A stretch of 64,000 bases of DNA from Lentisphaera marina (GCF_028745505.1 NZ_JAQZZL010000001.1:248001-312000), one strand, 5' to 3'; positions 45,256-54,465 are shown, numbered from the stretch's first letter. The notes: generated from the letters alone by a model not told the origin. Made by a program: numbers and translations.

Positions 45256-45335
45256 TTTTTTTCAAAAAAACGTAGCAATGCTATAAAGATTCTTGTTTAA
45301 TTTACGTATAGGTAAATTTATTCTCGGATAAACAT
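45256..45335 (+). promoter_or_regulatory. Conserved upstream block of pilin gene
   Basis: TTTTTTCAAAAAAACGTAGC, TATAAAG, TTCTTGTTTAATTTACGTATA, and then TAAATTTATTCTCGGATAAACAT adjoining the ATG. From 45313 on it is identical to 40484 onward. Candidate boxes TTTTCA and TATAAA are 17 bases apart. Confidence 0.45.
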
Positions 45336-46067
45336 ATGAAACGCAAGTCTTTTACATTGATTGAACTACTCGTTGTGGTTGCCATTATTGGCATCCTTGC
45401 ATCTCTTCTTTTGCCGTCATTAGGCAGAGCCCGTGAAAAGGCAAAAATGGCCGTCTGTAAATCTAATCAAAAACAAATTTCTATAGCTCTCTTCAATTTC
45501 ACCGATGACAACGATGACTACTACCCCATTAATCAGGCGAATGGTTGGTCATGGGACGATCAGCTTGGGACTTATGATAGTAGAAACCTATCCGATGCCG
45601 ATAAATCTCTAGATGGACTTAGTAATGGTTCGTCGGGAGTCTACCTATGCCCCTCAGATCAAACCACTCGTAGTGACGCCTCTAAGCTCACCTTGAGCTA
45701 CGCTTTAAGTCTTGGTCGTGGGGAGCCTGGAGCCTGGCTGTTCAATTATCCAGGTATCACTTCCTGGCCAGGAGGAATGACAACTGGGTCGTCACGCCAA
45801 TCAGATATCATCGACCCTTCTAACGTCATTGCTATGGCAGAGCGCCCCACGGCAGGCAACATCTTAGGCACAAGTTCAATTCATGAAAATTTAACTGCAC
45901 AACATGTGCAATCAGGAATCACAGATCACCATAAAGGTTTAAACGGTACCAATTATCAATTAATTGATGGCAGTGTTCAACTTTTAAGCTTTAACGAAAC
46001 CGCCGCAAGTTCCCTTGGAGGTTACCAAGCTCATGGCAGTATGTGGGATGCTCATAAAGGCGAATAA
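45336..46067 (+). CDS. Prepilin-like protein, H-X9-DG family
   Basis: 243 residues. The head through the first 62 coding bases is identical to the pilin at 40507, after which the two differ strongly. LYLCPSDQT-like mid segment ([11 protein letters not shown]). C-terminal [22 protein letters not shown] departs from the strict X9 spacing. Tail [10 protein letters not shown]. The swap of a shared head onto different bodies is the clearest here. Export and assembly through a type II/IV-like machine is inferred. Confidence 0.91.
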   Translation: MKRKSFTLIELLVVVAIIGILASLLLPSLGRAREKAKMAVCKSNQKQISIALFNFTDDNDDYYPINQANGWSWDDQLGTYDSRNLSDADKSLDGLSNGSSGVYLCPSDQTTRSDASKLTLSYALSLGRGEPGAWLFNYPGITSWPGGMTTGSSRQSDIIDPSNVIAMAERPTAGNILGTSSIHENLTAQHVQSGITDHHKGLNGTNYQLIDGSVQLLSFNETAASSLGGYQAHGSMWDAHKGE

Positions 46068-46173
46068 ATTCTTTACTCCCAAGATATCCATTCAATTAGA
46101 TATAGCTACATAGCTTTCCCCCCAGTGAATTTAATGTTGAAAGTTCTCATTTTATAACACACTCATAAAAACA

Positions 46174-46242
46174 AGTGGAACTAGCGTACTCGCGACAATC
46201 ACTAGTGATGTTTCAGATAGCTACTGGGATTCATCTAGATAA
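46174..46242 (+). pseudogene. Pilin tail fossil
   Basis: Reads SGTSVLATITSDVSDSYWDSSR and stop, in pieces matching GSLASASDVSGSIWDSTR at 42903 and the tails of intact pilins. Nothing else of the gene is recognisable in 46068-46323, so only the end of a deleted pilin copy survives. Confidence 0.55.
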
Positions 46243-46323
46243 ATATTTCAATTATTTTCAATAATCCATGTGTCAAAGCTCACCGCCGTGACAATTCCTT
46301 GAAAACAAGACAAGGAATTAAAC

Positions 46324-48120
46324 ATGGACAGAAGACAATTTATTCGTATTATTGGTGGAACTTCAATCGTAACGGCGGCCGCTCCGGCCTATGGCTTTAG
46401 TAAATCAAAATACTCCACAAAAGGCGTTTTAGTTGAAGCCTGTCAATTCCAAAAAACTGGCGGTTGGGTTCTCGACACTCAGTTCTACCAGCAGATGGGT
46501 GGCAACCAACTTCTGGCTCACGGCATGGGCATTCCAGTTGAGGATGCACTCACCAGTGCAAAAATTTCTGAAGCGGGAAAATATTATATCCACGTTCGCA
46601 CGCGCGATTGGTGTCCAGGTGAATGGGGTGCTCCCGGACAATTTAAAATTTCTATCAATGGACAGAAACTTACACCTACTTTCGGTACTGAACCAGGCTG
46701 GGCCTGGCAAAAGGGCGGTAGCGTAGAACTGCCAAAAGGACAAACAAAGATTCAACTTCATGACCTCACTGGTTTCGAAGGTCGCATTGACGCTATTTAT
46801 CTCTCCAAGGAAGAAAATCCGCAACTGCCCAATAATGCCAAAGACGTGATTGAATGGAAGGATGAAGCCTCGGGTCGCAGTCAGTTGAAAATCGAAGAAA
46901 ACGATTTCGATCTCGTTGTTGTTGGCGGTGGCATGTCAGGCTGTGGTGCTGCGATTGCCGCAAAAAAAGCTGGCCTCAAAGTAGCCCTCATTCAGGATCG
47001 CCCCCTCTTTGGTGGTAATGCCAGTTCAGAAGTTCGTGTTCATACACTTGGAATTAAAGGCAAGAATGAGTCCTTAATTAAACTGATCGATACCAAGCAC
47101 TGGCCAAATGGTCACGCCGATGCTATAAAAGACCAGGCTAAGCGTGAAAAAAACATGGCTGAGAGTGGTGTTGACCTTTTCCCAAATGAAATGGCTATTG
47201 GCCTCAGTAAAACGGGCAAGGCTATCAACTCCGTTGATGTTCGTCACACCAAGACTGGTATCATCACACGCTTTAATGCTCCCGTATTCGTCGATGCCAC
47301 CGGTGATGGCTGGCTCGGTTTCTGGTCAGGAGCTGAATTCCGCTACGGTCGTGAGGCAGCTTCAGAATTTAATGAGGCCTGGGACAAACACGGTGATCTT
47401 TGGAGTCCAAAAGTTGCGGATAACAAAGTCATGGGTACAAGTGTTCTCTGGAATTCACACAAAGGTAAAAAGCCTTCCCGCTTCCCATCTGTACCCTGGA
47501 CAAAACCCGTAGCGAAAAATTCAGCTAAAATTCAAGGTGAATGGTTCTGGGAATACTCTCATAATGATCTCAACCAAATCGATGATGCCGAGCAAATTCG
47601 TGACCACATGTTCCGCGCGATTTACGGCAATTTTGCCAATGCTAAAAAATCTCCAAAACACGCATTACAAGAACTCAAATTTGTGGCTCACATTGGTGGG
47701 CGCCGCGAATCACGTCGTATTATGGGCGATCACATCTACAAGATGAGCGATGCCACCAGTGGTAAATATTTTGATGATACGGTAGTAGAAGAAAAACGTG
47801 AGTTAGACACACACTTCCAACGCAAAGAAATCGGGGATTCTGCAGACTACCTCTCGAAAGCACTGTTTCATCATACCAAAAAATACTATATTCCCTTCAG
47901 AAGCTTTTATTCCAAGGACATCTCTAATCTCATGATGGCTGGCCGTTGCTTCAGTTGTACTCACATTGGCCTCACTGGCCCACGCGTCATGAATACTTGT
48001 GCGCAAATGGGGATTGCGACGGGTTATGCCGCTTCTCTTTGCAAGAAATACAAAACAAGTCCACGCGAAGTTGGTAAAAGCCATATCAAAGAACTACGTT
48101 CTCTCATCGGCTATTCTTAA
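46324..48120 (+). CDS. Tat-exported FAD-dependent oxidoreductase with N-terminal carbohydrate-binding-like domain
   Basis: 598 residues. A twin-arginine signal (MDRRQFIRIIGG, Arg3-Arg4) exports it with FAD bound. Residues about 35-165 look like a beta-sandwich binding domain (YYIHVRTRDWCPGEWGAPG, QTKIQLHDLTG). The FAD-binding motif GGGMSGCG begins at residue 201, followed by FGGNASSEVRV, typical of the FAD_oxidored (PF12831) group. GRCFSCTHIGLTGPRVMNT near the C-terminus is the second FAD contact region. Possible substrate: a sugar or sugar acid outside the cytoplasm. The neighbour at 48211 may accept its electrons. Confidence 0.85.
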   Translation: MDRRQFIRIIGGTSIVTAAAPAYGFSKSKYSTKGVLVEACQFQKTGGWVLDTQFYQQMGGNQLLAHGMGIPVEDALTSAKISEAGKYYIHVRTRDWCPGEWGAPGQFKISINGQKLTPTFGTEPGWAWQKGGSVELPKGQTKIQLHDLTGFEGRIDAIYLSKEENPQLPNNAKDVIEWKDEASGRSQLKIEENDFDLVVVGGGMSGCGAAIAAKKAGLKVALIQDRPLFGGNASSEVRVHTLGIKGKNESLIKLIDTKHWPNGHADAIKDQAKREKNMAESGVDLFPNEMAIGLSKTGKAINSVDVRHTKTGIITRFNAPVFVDATGDGWLGFWSGAEFRYGREAASEFNEAWDKHGDLWSPKVADNKVMGTSVLWNSHKGKKPSRFPSVPWTKPVAKNSAKIQGEWFWEYSHNDLNQIDDAEQIRDHMFRAIYGNFANAKKSPKHALQELKFVAHIGGRRESRRIMGDHIYKMSDATSGKYFDDTVVEEKRELDTHFQRKEIGDSADYLSKALFHHTKKYYIPFRSFYSKDISNLMMAGRCFSCTHIGLTGPRVMNTCAQMGIATGYAASLCKKYKTSPREVGKSHIKELRSLIGYS

Positions 48121-48131
48121 TCCTTCCTCCT

Positions 48132-48185
48132 GGTCAAGGACTAGCAAGTCCTTGCGGGGTGCGCGAGGGGCAGAGCTCCCTCGCC
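48132..48185. repeat. Intergenic double-hairpin repeat, copy 2
   Basis: First stem CAAGGACT/AGTCCTTG (48135-48142, 48147-48154), second stem GCGAGGG/CCCTCGC (48163-48169, 48178-48184). It shares order and core words with the repeat at 38379-38422. It lies between two genes of a probable pair and could attenuate or stabilise the transcript. Confidence 0.55.
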
Positions 48186-48210
48186 ATTAATCCATTAGGT
48201 ATACTCTTAA

Positions 48211-49146
48211 ATGCGCCACTTCGTTAATATCGCTTTACTCCTCTGCTTTGCGACCCTCGCAGTTAGCGGCATCATGTCCTATGCCTTGCCCTTCGACATC
48301 GATACCGCACGCGTGCATATTGTTTTCGGTTTGGCCACACTCATTCTCATTGGCCTGCACTTGTTTGGTAAAGGCAAGTACTTCAAAGCTATTTTATCTT
48401 CTAAATCGAAACTCTCTGTCCCAAAAAAAAATCTTGCCCTCATTTTTATTGCTTGGCTCGGTTTGCTCTTGGCTTCGATCAAAAATGCGGAGCCCGCAAA
48501 ATTGATTATATCTCAGAGTTACGAATCACGTCGTGCCCATGAGATTGTGCGCCCCAATCCACTCATTCAATCAATGACTGATAAAAACTCCCATAACACC
48601 ACCCGTATCAAAGAGTCTAATCAGCAAAAAGCCCTTGCGGTTCACCTCAATTTTAATTCCAAACTAAAAGCCCCTCCGGCACTCGCCATCTGGGCCGAAT
48701 CTAAAGCCGGAACACTCATCGAAACTTTGTATATCTCACCTGAACTCGCCTATTCCGAGAAAGTCACTTGGAATGGAACTCCGGCTGAACGTCAGGACTT
48801 GCTTCCCGTCTGGCGTCATCGCTATACCCTGCTCACGGGTATTGACCCCGATGGTGAGCTCGATCTAGTTAGTGGCGCCACCTCCAACCATAGTTTTTCC
48901 CTTGAGAAGTACCTCAAAACTGACGGCGATGAATACGCCTTATTCGTGGAAATTAAAGAGCCAGGCTTTGACTCAGTAATCTACTCCACATACGTCGACC
49001 ATAGCGAAGAGAAAAAGTTCCGTCTCCTAGAAGTCACCGGAAGTAGTAAACATATCGAAGACACCACTAAAGGCAGTATCAACTACGACACCGAAGTCAT
49101 TAAAAATCACCCACTTGATCTAGGGTTAATTGAAAGTCTTAACTAA
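48211..49146 (+). CDS. Membrane cytochrome/flavin-type protein (DUF4405/DUF2271-like)
   Basis: 311 residues. Three hydrophobic segments (about 4-26, 31-53, 73-90) with His3, His35 and His47 as possible haem ligands, resembling DUF4405-type membrane cytochromes. An outer domain follows (about 120-300). It contains LDLVSGATSNHSFS, similar to the S-G-A-T-x-x-S/T motif to which ApbE attaches FMN, and resembles DUF2271 proteins of extracytosolic flavin electron transfer. Placed 90 bases after the FAD oxidoreductase. Electron transfer between membrane quinones and that enzyme is plausible, but the flavin site is inferred from the motif only. Confidence 0.65.
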   Translation: MRHFVNIALLLCFATLAVSGIMSYALPFDIDTARVHIVFGLATLILIGLHLFGKGKYFKAILSSKSKLSVPKKNLALIFIAWLGLLLASIKNAEPAKLIISQSYESRRAHEIVRPNPLIQSMTDKNSHNTTRIKESNQQKALAVHLNFNSKLKAPPALAIWAESKAGTLIETLYISPELAYSEKVTWNGTPAERQDLLPVWRHRYTLLTGIDPDGELDLVSGATSNHSFSLEKYLKTDGDEYALFVEIKEPGFDSVIYSTYVDHSEEKKFRLLEVTGSSKHIEDTTKGSINYDTEVIKNHPLDLGLIESLN

Positions 49147-49303
49147 ATCTTCACATAAATCACACGAAAGCATATGTGACATTTCGCACAAAATTATTTT
49201 TTAATAGTTGTAAACAACTATAAACAATAGACTTAAGATCCTTAAATAAGTATTGGCATGAACTTTTCATATACATCCTTATCTTAAAATTCGGAGACAA
49301 AAA

Positions 49304-49933
49304 ATGAAAAAGAAATTCAGCCTAATTGAACTGCTAGTAGTTATTGCTATCATTGGTATTCTCGCAAGCATAATCTTACCAGTACTTGGTAATGCTCGTG
49401 AGTCTGCTGTAAGAACCAGTTGTAAAAACAAACTTAAGCAAGCTACTTTTGCCAACATCATGTATGCAGATGATAATAATCAATATATTTTTCCGTCTAC
49501 TAACGGGACAATCAAATGGAATAAACAACTATTTGAATCTGGTTATTTATCTAAAAGTGGTCTAAAAACAGATAATCACCCATTTCATTGTCCAAGTGGT
49601 GTGACATTCCAATGGAATTACGAAACTAATTATTCTATGAATAAAAATTTAACTCTTGCTACAGGCTCTAATAAACCAAAAAGCTTGGCATCTACACATT
49701 CTTCTAAAACATTATTCATGATTGATGGTTATAATAAAAGCAATATAATTTGGCCTGCACACTTAAAAGATGTAAATAAAGTTTTGAAAGATACTGCAAC
49801 AAAACGCATGGCCAGACATGATGGTAAACTCAACATTACTTACATTGATGGACATCTAGAATCACTTGATGGAAATCAAGCGTTAAGCATTGGGAACAAC
49901 TCAAATAACTCAAGTCAACTTTGGACTCCATAA
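49304..49933 (+). CDS. Short prepilin-like protein
   Basis: 209 residues, the shortest of the eight. [21 protein letters not shown] signature. [19 protein letters not shown] replaces the YRCP region. C-terminal [18 protein letters not shown] fits His-X9-Asp-Gly, counting from [12 protein letters not shown]. Ends SSQLWTP instead of WDATK. GGAGA precedes the ATG by 6 bases. An inverted repeat TAGTTG-TAAA-CAACTA (49205-49220) lies upstream and could be an operator. A terminator follows the gene. Confidence 0.9.
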   Translation: MKKKFSLIELLVVIAIIGILASIILPVLGNARESAVRTSCKNKLKQATFANIMYADDNNQYIFPSTNGTIKWNKQLFESGYLSKSGLKTDNHPFHCPSGVTFQWNYETNYSMNKNLTLATGSNKPKSLASTHSSKTLFMIDGYNKSNIIWPAHLKDVNKVLKDTATKRMARHDGKLNITYIDGHLESLDGNQALSIGNNSNNSSQLWTP

Positions 49934-49957
49934 AAAAAGTAGATCTGTCCCGAAGTG

Positions 49958-49985
49958 AGAGGCCGCTGCAATGCGGTCTTTTGCT
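49958..49985 (+). terminator. Intrinsic terminator after pilin gene
   Basis: AGGCCGC and GCGGTCT pair (one G-T) around TGCAAT, with TTTTGCTTTT behind. It is 25 bases after the stop codon at 49933. Confidence 0.7.
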
Positions 49986-50088
49986 TTTCAACTATATTCA
50001 ATCAAAGTATTAATTAGAAGTTAGAAATCGTCTTTGGCCTACGTAGTGATTATTGAAAACTCATGATCAACTCAAAGCAAGGCACAAC

Positions 50089-51240
50089 ATGAAATTGAAT
50101 AAAACCTTATTAAGTTCAGTAAATTATTTAATCATATCAGTCAATTTGTTAGCTCAAAGTCTACCTACATTGGATCAGAATTTAGACCAAAAAAATCAAT
50201 CGAGTAAAGAACAAAAGAAAATTTCTTACTTAAGTTCCGCATACGCAAGCACACGTCCCGCGGATCTAAAAGATGGTATCAAAGTCGGCAGCTGGGATAA
50301 AACAGGAGTGGACGAAGCCGTCCAATCTTTCCTCGCCGACGACAAGAAAGGGAAGTACCAAAATTTGGACAGCCTACTGATTCACAAAGACGGCAAACTC
50401 ATTTTTGAAATGTACAATCGCCGTGGCCGTGTCGATGGGCCACATTACACCATGTCGATCACCAAAACCATGACTTCTGTTTGCCTGGCTAGGGCCATAC
50501 AACTTGACTTGTTATCTATCAATGATTTAGATCACCCCATCATCGATTTCATGCCCGGAATTGATAGTACAAAAATACAAAAAGGGGTTGAGACCATCAC
50601 TCTACGCAATGCATTATTCATGAAATCGGGGCTCAGATTCAAAAGTAAAAACATTATGCTTAGCTTAGAAAAAAAGTATCAAAAGCAAGCCTACTTTCAA
50701 AAGGTTTTCGAAGCTACTAGTCCCATCACTGAAGCGAGTAAAGAATATAAGTACTCTGGACTCGACGCCACCATGATCATGATGATTATTGATATCAAGA
50801 CTAATGGTCAGGTCCAAAAATGGATCGAAACTGAAGTCACCAATAAACTCGGCACGGTTTATTGCTGGAATGATAAAACTAATGCTATCCCCGCCTGTGG
50901 AGCAGGCAGTAATTTCACCTCCCGCACACTTATCAAAGTGGCTAATTCCATACTTAATGGAGGGCAATTAAATGGCCAGCAGTGGTTATCCCCTGAATAC
51001 GTAAAACTCATCATGGATAGCAATAAAGGCGAAGGCTACTTTTACTATTTTCATAATCGCCGTAAATTTACCAAAGGTGATAAAGTTAATTTTATTAGTG
51101 GCATTGGTGCGGGAGGTCAGTACATGAGTATTTACCCGAATCACAATATGATTATCGTTGCAACCTCACACAATAAAAAAGCAATTGATGCTCCTTTAAA
51201 AGCCATTGGCGACCACTTTATTAAACTCTTAGAAAAATAA
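50089..51240 (+). CDS. Secreted serine hydrolase, beta-lactamase fold (class C-like)
   Basis: 383 residues from the ATG at 50089; the frame also has a TTG at 50053. Signal peptide to about residue 24. The S-x-x-K motif is SITK (Ser123, Lys126). YSG in YKYSGLDAT is the likely Tyr motif, replacing the usual YxN. GAGSNFTSRTLIKVAN is a further family element. Such proteins include esterases, D-aminopeptidases and true beta-lactamases. With a SASA-type esterase 11 bases downstream, an extracellular esterase role is more likely than antibiotic resistance. Substrate unknown. Confidence 0.85.
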   Translation: MKLNKTLLSSVNYLIISVNLLAQSLPTLDQNLDQKNQSSKEQKKISYLSSAYASTRPADLKDGIKVGSWDKTGVDEAVQSFLADDKKGKYQNLDSLLIHKDGKLIFEMYNRRGRVDGPHYTMSITKTMTSVCLARAIQLDLLSINDLDHPIIDFMPGIDSTKIQKGVETITLRNALFMKSGLRFKSKNIMLSLEKKYQKQAYFQKVFEATSPITEASKEYKYSGLDATMIMMIIDIKTNGQVQKWIETEVTNKLGTVYCWNDKTNAIPACGAGSNFTSRTLIKVANSILNGGQLNGQQWLSPEYVKLIMDSNKGEGYFYYFHNRRKFTKGDKVNFISGIGAGGQYMSIYPNHNMIIVATSHNKKAIDAPLKAIGDHFIKLLEK

Positions 51241-51251
51241 GGAATCACATC

Positions 51252-52010
51252 ATGAAAATCAGTTCATTAATCATTTGTTTCGTATCCCTTCTCTCCACTT
51301 ATGCAGAAGAAGGTAAGTACCTCTTTATCCTCTCTGGGCAATCCAACATGCAGGGTATGAACCAGAAATTCACTTTTGAACCACGCGTTAATAAAGAATT
51401 CGGTAAAGACAAGGTGCTTATCGTTAAAGAAGCCATTGGTGGGCGTCCGATTCGCATGTGGGTTCACGATTGGAAGCCCGCACCTGATTGGAAAATTGAT
51501 CCCAATATCCCCAATACAAAAGACCCTAAACCAGCAGAAAATGGCGTCATGTATAAAAGCATGATGAAAAAAATTGAGAAGGCTACCAAAGGACAGAAGC
51601 CCAAGGCCATCGCTTTTTGTTGGATGCAGGGCGAGCGCGATTCACGCGAACGTCATTCAGCGGTCTATGAACGTAGCCTAAAAGCCCTTTTCGCTCAACT
51701 TAAGGACGATTTCCCCGATACACCCATAGTATTCGTGATTGGTAAGCTCAGTGATTTTGGCAAAGGCAACAAAGAAGCTCTTTATCCCGAGTGGGAAGAA
51801 ATCATTGCCGCACAAGAAAAAGTCGCTCGCGATACTCCGAACTGTAAAATTATTGAAACTCATGATCTCAATACGGGTGATTCACCGCCACATTGGAAGA
51901 CTAAAGAAATCCGCAAGTATGTCGATGATCTGCACATGACTGATGAGGGATACAAAATTTTGGGGACACGTTTTGCGGAAGCCGCCATTGAATTACTAAA
52001 AAAACAATAA
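51252..52010 (+). CDS. Secreted sialate O-acetylesterase-like (SASA/SGNH) carbohydrate esterase
   Basis: 252 residues with a signal peptide (1-18). ILSGQSNMQGMN gives the nucleophile Ser in S-G-Q-S-N-M, FCWMQGERDS the second block, and DLHMTDEGYKILG carries the catalytic Asp-x-x-His. This is the plan of CE6 and sialate O-acetylesterases, which remove acetyl groups from sugars. It begins 11 bases after the serine hydrolase stop, so the two form an operon. An acetylated, perhaps sulfated polysaccharide is the inferred substrate. Confidence 0.9.
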   Translation: MKISSLIICFVSLLSTYAEEGKYLFILSGQSNMQGMNQKFTFEPRVNKEFGKDKVLIVKEAIGGRPIRMWVHDWKPAPDWKIDPNIPNTKDPKPAENGVMYKSMMKKIEKATKGQKPKAIAFCWMQGERDSRERHSAVYERSLKALFAQLKDDFPDTPIVFVIGKLSDFGKGNKEALYPEWEEIIAAQEKVARDTPNCKIIETHDLNTGDSPPHWKTKEIRKYVDDLHMTDEGYKILGTRFAEAAIELLKKQ

Positions 52011-52206
52011 TTGCTGATCATAGATAAAAAAACTTTATAATTGCTCAAATAATGACTGCTTTTTCTCCAAAGCCCCGCTTTGCTTACTTGTCAGTCATTA
52101 ATTTCATAACTTTCTTATGGTCTAATGTAATATTATTGATCTGAAGTTCGATATATTCATAAGCTCCTCATTAGAGGATGAATTTAATAAATAACAAAGG
52201 TACCAC

Positions 52207-52533
52207 ATGAAAAAAATTCTAAGTCTCCTACTTATCTTACTTATGGCTTCTCCACTTATGGCTGCAGATAAAAAAGCGAAAGCAATTAAGGGTAAAGTTA
52301 TCAGCATCACTGCTGATGCCATTAAAATTAAAGTTAAAAAAGAAGAAAAAGAATTTAAGATCGACGAGAAAACAAAAATCACTGACAAAGAGGGAAATGC
52401 CGTTGCCGCTGCTGATGCTAAGTTTGCTATGGCGATGGTAAAAGCTTCTAAAGCTGACCCTAGCATTGCTGGACAAATCAAAGAGTTTGCTGGCAAAGCT
52501 CCAAAGGGAAAGAAAGAAAAGAAGGCTGAGTAA
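52207..52533 (+). CDS. Small secreted lysine-rich protein, unknown function
   Basis: 108 residues. A clean signal peptide (1-20, MASPLMAADKK). The mature part is rich in Lys and Glu with alternating hydrophobic positions (IKGKVISITADAIKIKVKKE), suggesting a small beta-barrel like those in RNA-binding or ion-binding folds, then an Ala-rich helix and a KGKKEKKAE tail. No family recognised. AAAGG seven bases before the ATG is a fair ribosome-binding site, and a terminator follows. Probably expressed alone. Confidence 0.7.
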   Translation: MKKILSLLLILLMASPLMAADKKAKAIKGKVISITADAIKIKVKKEEKEFKIDEKTKITDKEGNAVAAADAKFAMAMVKASKADPSIAGQIKEFAGKAPKGKKEKKAE

Positions 52534-52554
52534 GCTTTCTTCCGGTCCACTTTC

Positions 52555-52589
52555 AAAAAGTCTCCTAATTCACTTAGGGGACTTTTTTT
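52555..52589. terminator. Bidirectional intrinsic terminator
   Basis: AAAAGTCTCCT pairs with AGGGGACTTTT (one G-T), with A-run before and T-run behind. It lies between convergent genes ending at 52533 and 52605 and can serve both. Confidence 0.8.
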
Positions 52590-52604
52590 GTACTCACAGC
52601 CTAA

Positions 52605-53969
52605 CTAAGCCGCCAACGAAGGCAAGTAAAGTACGATTGAAGGGAATAAGAAAATGAGTATCAAAATCAAAACCTGAAGAAGAATAAAAGGTATGACCCC
52701 CTTGTAGATATGCTTCAGTTCAATTTCCGGTGGTGTCACTCCCTTGAGGTAAAACAAGGCAAAGCCTACTGGAGGAGTTAAAAAGGAAGTCTGTAGGGTA
52801 ACTGCTACGAGTATGGCAAACCAAATTAATTCGGCCTGCTCTAATCCGTGTCCAGGCATTTCTAAACCCATCGCGGAAATAATTGGTGCAACAATGGGAA
52901 TCATCACTAGAGTAATTTCGATCCAATCCAAGAAAAAGCCCAAAAGAAAAATCATTGCGAGAATCGCTAAAATAATGCCCGTATGGCCGAAGGGTAAGGC
53001 CATAATATTTTCACGAATAATTTCATCACCTTCAAGTTCTTTTAGGGTCAAAGAAAAACAGGCGGCCCCAATGAGAATCGCCATGATAAAACTCGTTGTT
53101 TTCCCCGTTTCCATCACACTCAGACGCAAAGTTTTATAGTCCAGTTTCTTACTCGTAAAGGCCAAAACTAAGGCACCGAAAGCTCCCAGACCACTCGCCT
53201 CAGTAGGTGTGGCAATACCAAAGAAAATGGAACCTAAAACTAAGATCATGAGTAGCATTGGAGGGATTATCGCGAGAAAAAGTTTTTTTAGGTCTCCCTT
53301 CTCTAAGGGCACGACGCTTGCACGATCAACTTTTTGAGCTTTAAAGAAAATGTAGATGCAATAAGATGCAGTCAATAAAAGACCAGGAATAACTGCGGCG
53401 TGAAAGAGATCACCCACCGAAACACCCGTTTGACCCGCCAATAAAATCAGCATTATACTCGGGGGGATTAGAATCCCCAAACAGCCTGCCGAGCACACGG
53501 TTCCACAGGCAAGTTCTTTACTGTAGCCATTTTTCAACATGGTCGGGATCGACATCATGGCAAGTAAGACAACCGAAGCCCCTATAATACCTGTCGAAGC
53601 AGCCAAAAGTAAACCTATTAAGGTAACCGCGAGAGCGAGGCCACCACGTACAGAGCTAAAAATCTTTTGGAAGGACTCCATCAGGTTTTCTGCTAAGCCC
53701 GATTTCTCCAACATAATACCCATAAAAACAAACATCGGCAAGGCCACGAGTAGACTGCTCGACATCAAGGAATAGACGCGATTAACGAGCAGGCCCAAGT
53801 TATTAAAATCCGCAAAGAAATTGGTCTCGAAATACTTATTGCAGATAACGCAAAGGGCCGTGGTCAACATTCCCGTCCCTGCAATTGCGAAGGCAATGCG
53901 CACACCGAGAAAAATAAATAAGAGTAGGATGCCAAACATGGCTATGAGCATTAATTCTTCAGGATACAT
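52605..53969 (-). CDS. dctM: TRAP transporter large permease
   Basis: 454 residues with about 12 membrane segments. The DctM family is clear from LVALPMFVFMGIMLEKSGLA, TGIIGASVVLLAMMSIP, GCLGILIPPSIMLI and TPTEASGLGAFGALV. It forms the main Na+-driven channel with DctQ. Overlaps the DctQ gene by 11 bases, third gene of a dctP-Q-M transcript. The order and the binding-protein type suggest uptake of an organic acid. Confidence 0.95.
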   Translation of the reverse strand: MYPEELMLIAMFGILLLFIFLGVRIAFAIAGTGMLTTALCVICNKYFETNFFADFNNLGLLVNRVYSLMSSSLLVALPMFVFMGIMLEKSGLAENLMESFQKIFSSVRGGLALAVTLIGLLLAASTGIIGASVVLLAMMSIPTMLKNGYSKELACGTVCSAGCLGILIPPSIMLILLAGQTGVSVGDLFHAAVIPGLLLTASYCIYIFFKAQKVDRASVVPLEKGDLKKLFLAIIPPMLLMILVLGSIFFGIATPTEASGLGAFGALVLAFTSKKLDYKTLRLSVMETGKTTSFIMAILIGAACFSLTLKELEGDEIIRENIMALPFGHTGIILAILAMIFLLGFFLDWIEITLVMIPIVAPIISAMGLEMPGHGLEQAELIWFAILVAVTLQTSFLTPPVGFALFYLKGVTPPEIELKHIYKGVIPFILLQVLILILIFLFPSIVLYLPSLAA

Positions 53970-54465
53970 TTTTAGCTCGCAAAGAATCGATTACACGTAA
54001 AATTTTTGCGACTGCCGCGAAATTAATCAGTAAACAAGCCAAAGGAATCAAAGCCTTAATCAAGCAACGGTATGGTAAGCCTCCTGGAGAACTCGACATT
54101 TCACTTACTGCGTAGGAACGTTCTACATAACTTATACTATATAATAAAATCAATGAAAAGAAGGGAATCACACAGAGTCCCATTGTGACCAACTCAACAA
54201 TCCCTTGCCATTTTTTTGTGAATTTTGCAAAGAGTATATCGGCCCTTACATGGCTCCCTTCAACTATTGCATAGGCCACTCCAGTGAACATCGCCAAGGC
54301 AAAAAGGTGCCATTGTAGCTCTTCCAATGAAGCCCAAGTAAAATTGAAGACATAGCGCGCCACTACCTGGAAAACAATTAGAAAAATGAGTAGAAAATTG
54401 GCCCACAAGCAGCATTCGCAAAACTTCTTGAGAGCGTTTTCAATCCAATTGGCAAATTTGCTCAT
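53959..54465 (-). CDS. dctQ: TRAP transporter small permease
   Basis: 168 residues, four membrane segments (about 12-35, 50-70, 88-110, 135-155). WASLEELQWHLFALAMFTGVAYA is the DctQ signature. Overlaps both neighbours (4 bases with dctP, 11 with dctM), so translation is coupled. It holds the complex together in the cytoplasmic membrane. Confidence 0.92.
   Translation of the reverse strand: MSKFANWIENALKKFCECCLWANFLLIFLIVFQVVARYVFNFTWASLEELQWHLFALAMFTGVAYAIVEGSHVRADILFAKFTKKWQGIVELVTMGLCVIPFFSLILLYSISYVERSYAVSEMSSSPGGLPYRCLIKALIPLACLLINFAAVAKILRVIDSLRAKNVS

Noticed and set aside
50089-51240. Antibiotic-resistance beta-lactamase
   Set aside because: The Tyr motif is altered and the gene is paired with a carbohydrate esterase, so an esterase-like role is more plausible.
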